A stretch of 64,000 bases of DNA from an uncultured Rhodospirillaceae bacterium (GTDB lineage Bacteria > Pseudomonadota > Alphaproteobacteria > Dongiales > Dongiaceae): contig CADEFF010000001.1 in the NCBI GenBank assembly GCA_902826565.1, positions 21,845-85,844 of the forward strand. Direction: 5' to 3'. A program made the position numbers and the translations under genes. Position 1 is the first letter of the stretch. Each line of letters opens with the position of its first letter. Shown in pieces: positions 62,923 through 64,000 of this stretch. The notes under the pieces were generated by a model. The model searched no databases and was not told where the DNA came from. It saw only the letters and a program-made list of their open reading frames with translations.

Positions 62923-64000
62923 GCGAGCTTGCCTTCCTCGGGCAGCCCGAACACCTCGACGGCGCGGCTCACGCCCGGAAGCTGATGCTTGCCGAGCGAG
63001 ATCATGGCGAAGCCGCAGGGCGAGGCGAAACGGTCGGAGGCGACGAGGCGCCGGTCGAGCGTGCGGCAGAGCCGCTCGAGCCGCGTCGTCAGATTGACCG
63101 CGGGGCCGATCACGGTGAAGTCGAGCCGCTCGGGCGCCCCGATATTGCCGTACATGACCGTGCCGGTATGGAGCGCGATGCCGGCGCGCAGCTCGATCTC
63201 GCCGGCGGCGCGACGCGCGCCGTTGAGCGCGTCCATCCCCCGGATCGCGTCCCTCGCCGCGCCGAGCGCCGTCAGGCAGGCGCGGTCGCGATCGAGATCG
63301 TCGGCGATCGGGAAGATCGCGAGCATTCCGTCGCCGATGAATTTCAGCACCTCGCCGCCCCGCGCCTCGACCGGCTCCGCCATGGCGGTGAAATAGTCGT
63401 TCAGCATCTGGATGAGCGCTTCGCGCGGCAGCGCCTCGCTCATCTGGGTGAAGCCGCGCAGGTCGCAGAAGAAGAGCGCGGCCGCGATGCTCGTCGCATC
63501 GCCGCGCCGCACCTGGCCCGCCAGCACGCGCCGCCCGGCATCGCGCCCGAGATAGGTCGTGAGCAGCGTCCGCGCGATGCGCTTGTCCTCGCGGATCTCG
63601 AGGGTAACGGCGAGAAGCGGGATGAGCATGCGGAAGCGCGCGATCTCGCTCTCGCTGAAGCCGCCCGCGCGGCCGGTCGCAATGGTGGCGATGTTGATCG
63701 AGCTGTCGGAGAAGGGCATCGGCACCATGAAATAGTCGGTGATGCCTTCCGCCTTCAGCTCGGCGAAGATCGGAAACTCGTAGGGCGCCGTCGCCTCGGC
63801 GAGGTTGCGCCGGATCTCCGGCGCGCGGCCTTCATGAATCACGCGTATCGGGCTCAGGAGATAGAGGTCCGACTCGAGCGCGTCATAGGCGCGCGGCGTC
63901 ACCCGCGCGATCGATTCGCCCGCTTCCCAGTAATGGCTCAGGGCCAGCACCTGGGGATGCAGGGTGCGCATGGAGACGAAGACGCGCTTCAGCGGAAAGC
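62919..64000 (-). CDS. Class III adenylate cyclase, paralogue of the downstream gene, 5' end beyond window
   Basis: The frame stays open to the window edge. An ATG at 63971 exists, but the residues before it (LKRVFVS-MRTLHPQV) align with LGLHMRALHPQV of the neighbour, so the protein begins outside the window, probably about 30-40 residues further. The sensor part (MRTLHPQV, then APYEFPIFAELKAEGITDYFMVPM) matches the paralogue. Catalytic residues are complete: Asp in FCDLRGFTQMS, Lys and Asp in LKFIGDGMLAIFP, Asp in RLDFTVIG, Asn and Arg in AVNLTTRLE. Tandem duplication is the simplest origin. Confidence 0.9.
   Translation of the reverse strand, partial: FPLKRVFVSMRTLHPQVLALSHYWEAGESIARVTPRAYDALESDLYLLSPIRVIHEGRAPEIRRNLAEATAPYEFPIFAELKAEGITDYFMVPMPFSDSSINIATIATGRAGGFSESEIARFRMLIPLLAVTLEIREDKRIARTLLTTYLGRDAGRRVLAGQVRRGDATSIAAALFFCDLRGFTQMSEALPREALIQMLNDYFTAMAEPVEARGGEVLKFIGDGMLAIFPIADDLDRDRACLTALGAARDAIRGMDALNGARRAAGEIELRAGIALHTGTVMYGNIGAPERLDFTVIGPAVNLTTRLERLCRTLDRRLVASDRFASPCGFAMISLGKHQLPGVSRAVEVFGLPEEGKLA

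Overview
This is a high-GC bacterial chromosome segment whose gene content points to an alphaproteobacterium, probably of the Rhodospirillales or a nearby order. The markers are the very large NAD-dependent glutamate dehydrogenase, BluB, the SdhAF4-like DUF1674 protein, the hemC/hemD/Mic60-like/hemY block, the tsaD-gpsA-YciI-EVE block, a DUF3734 patatin next to 3-hydroxybutyrate dehydrogenase, and DUF2333. Genus cannot be decided from the sequence. I see no transposase, integrase, phage gene, CRISPR array or rRNA. The only RNA gene I can support is one tRNA-Thr(CGT). Most of the window is ordinary, tightly packed chromosomal core.

Layout. 1-7 kb: the 3' part of NAD-glutamate dehydrogenase, an Atg22/UMF1-type MFS transporter, a small AT-richer orphan gene and bluB, then a 0.3 kb cluster of palindromic repeats. 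7.3-17.4 kb: purH, a polysaccharide module (FlaA1/CapD-type dehydratase, WecA-type sugar-phosphate transferase, nucleotide-sugar dehydrogenase), a heparinase II/III-like gene, rpe and rsmB. 17.5-25.2 kb: two paralogous small secreted proteins on either side of htpX and the sdhAF4-like gene, then acs, a chemoreceptor and creD. 25.4-28.6 kb, minus strand: tsaD-gpsA, YciI, EVE and Rieske proteins. 28.7-33.4 kb, plus strand: hemC, a hemD-Mic60-type fusion and hemY. 33.4-36.7 kb: a duplicated palindromic repeat, a GlsB-like membrane protein, tRNA-Thr, patatin and bdhA.

36.9-46 kb: a Tat-exported amine-oxidase-like flavoprotein coupled to a Sel1-repeat protein. Diverging from them is an ECF sigma/anti-sigma/subtilisin operon. 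A pair of identical 14-bp sites, two helical turns apart, lies in the shared upstream region. An RND efflux pair follows. 46.2-56.3 kb: a long minus-strand cluster with a polyamine-type ABC importer (PotA, PotD, PotB, PotC), a glutathione-transferase-like protein, a dimethylglycine/sarcosine-dehydrogenase-like flavoprotein with GcvT domain, a choline-kinase-like phosphotransferase and a DUF924 protein. A LuxR-type regulator diverges from it. It reads as uptake and breakdown of a small cationic, probably N-methylated, compound whose identity is unknown. 56.3-64 kb: Bax-inhibitor-1 family protein, trpS, DUF2333, a TauE/SafE-TIGR02186-universal stress protein operon, and two tandem class III adenylate cyclases, the second cut by the window edge.

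Nothing here is an obvious new defence or mobile system. The most interesting leads are the disulfide-type secreted paralogue pair, the ECF/anti-sigma/protease locus with its acidic Gly-rich linker and paired upstream sites, the HemD-Mic60 fusion, the uncharacterised amine-catabolic cluster with a hairpin repeat between potD and potB, the TSUP-TIGR02186-Usp operon, and several structured intergenic repeats.
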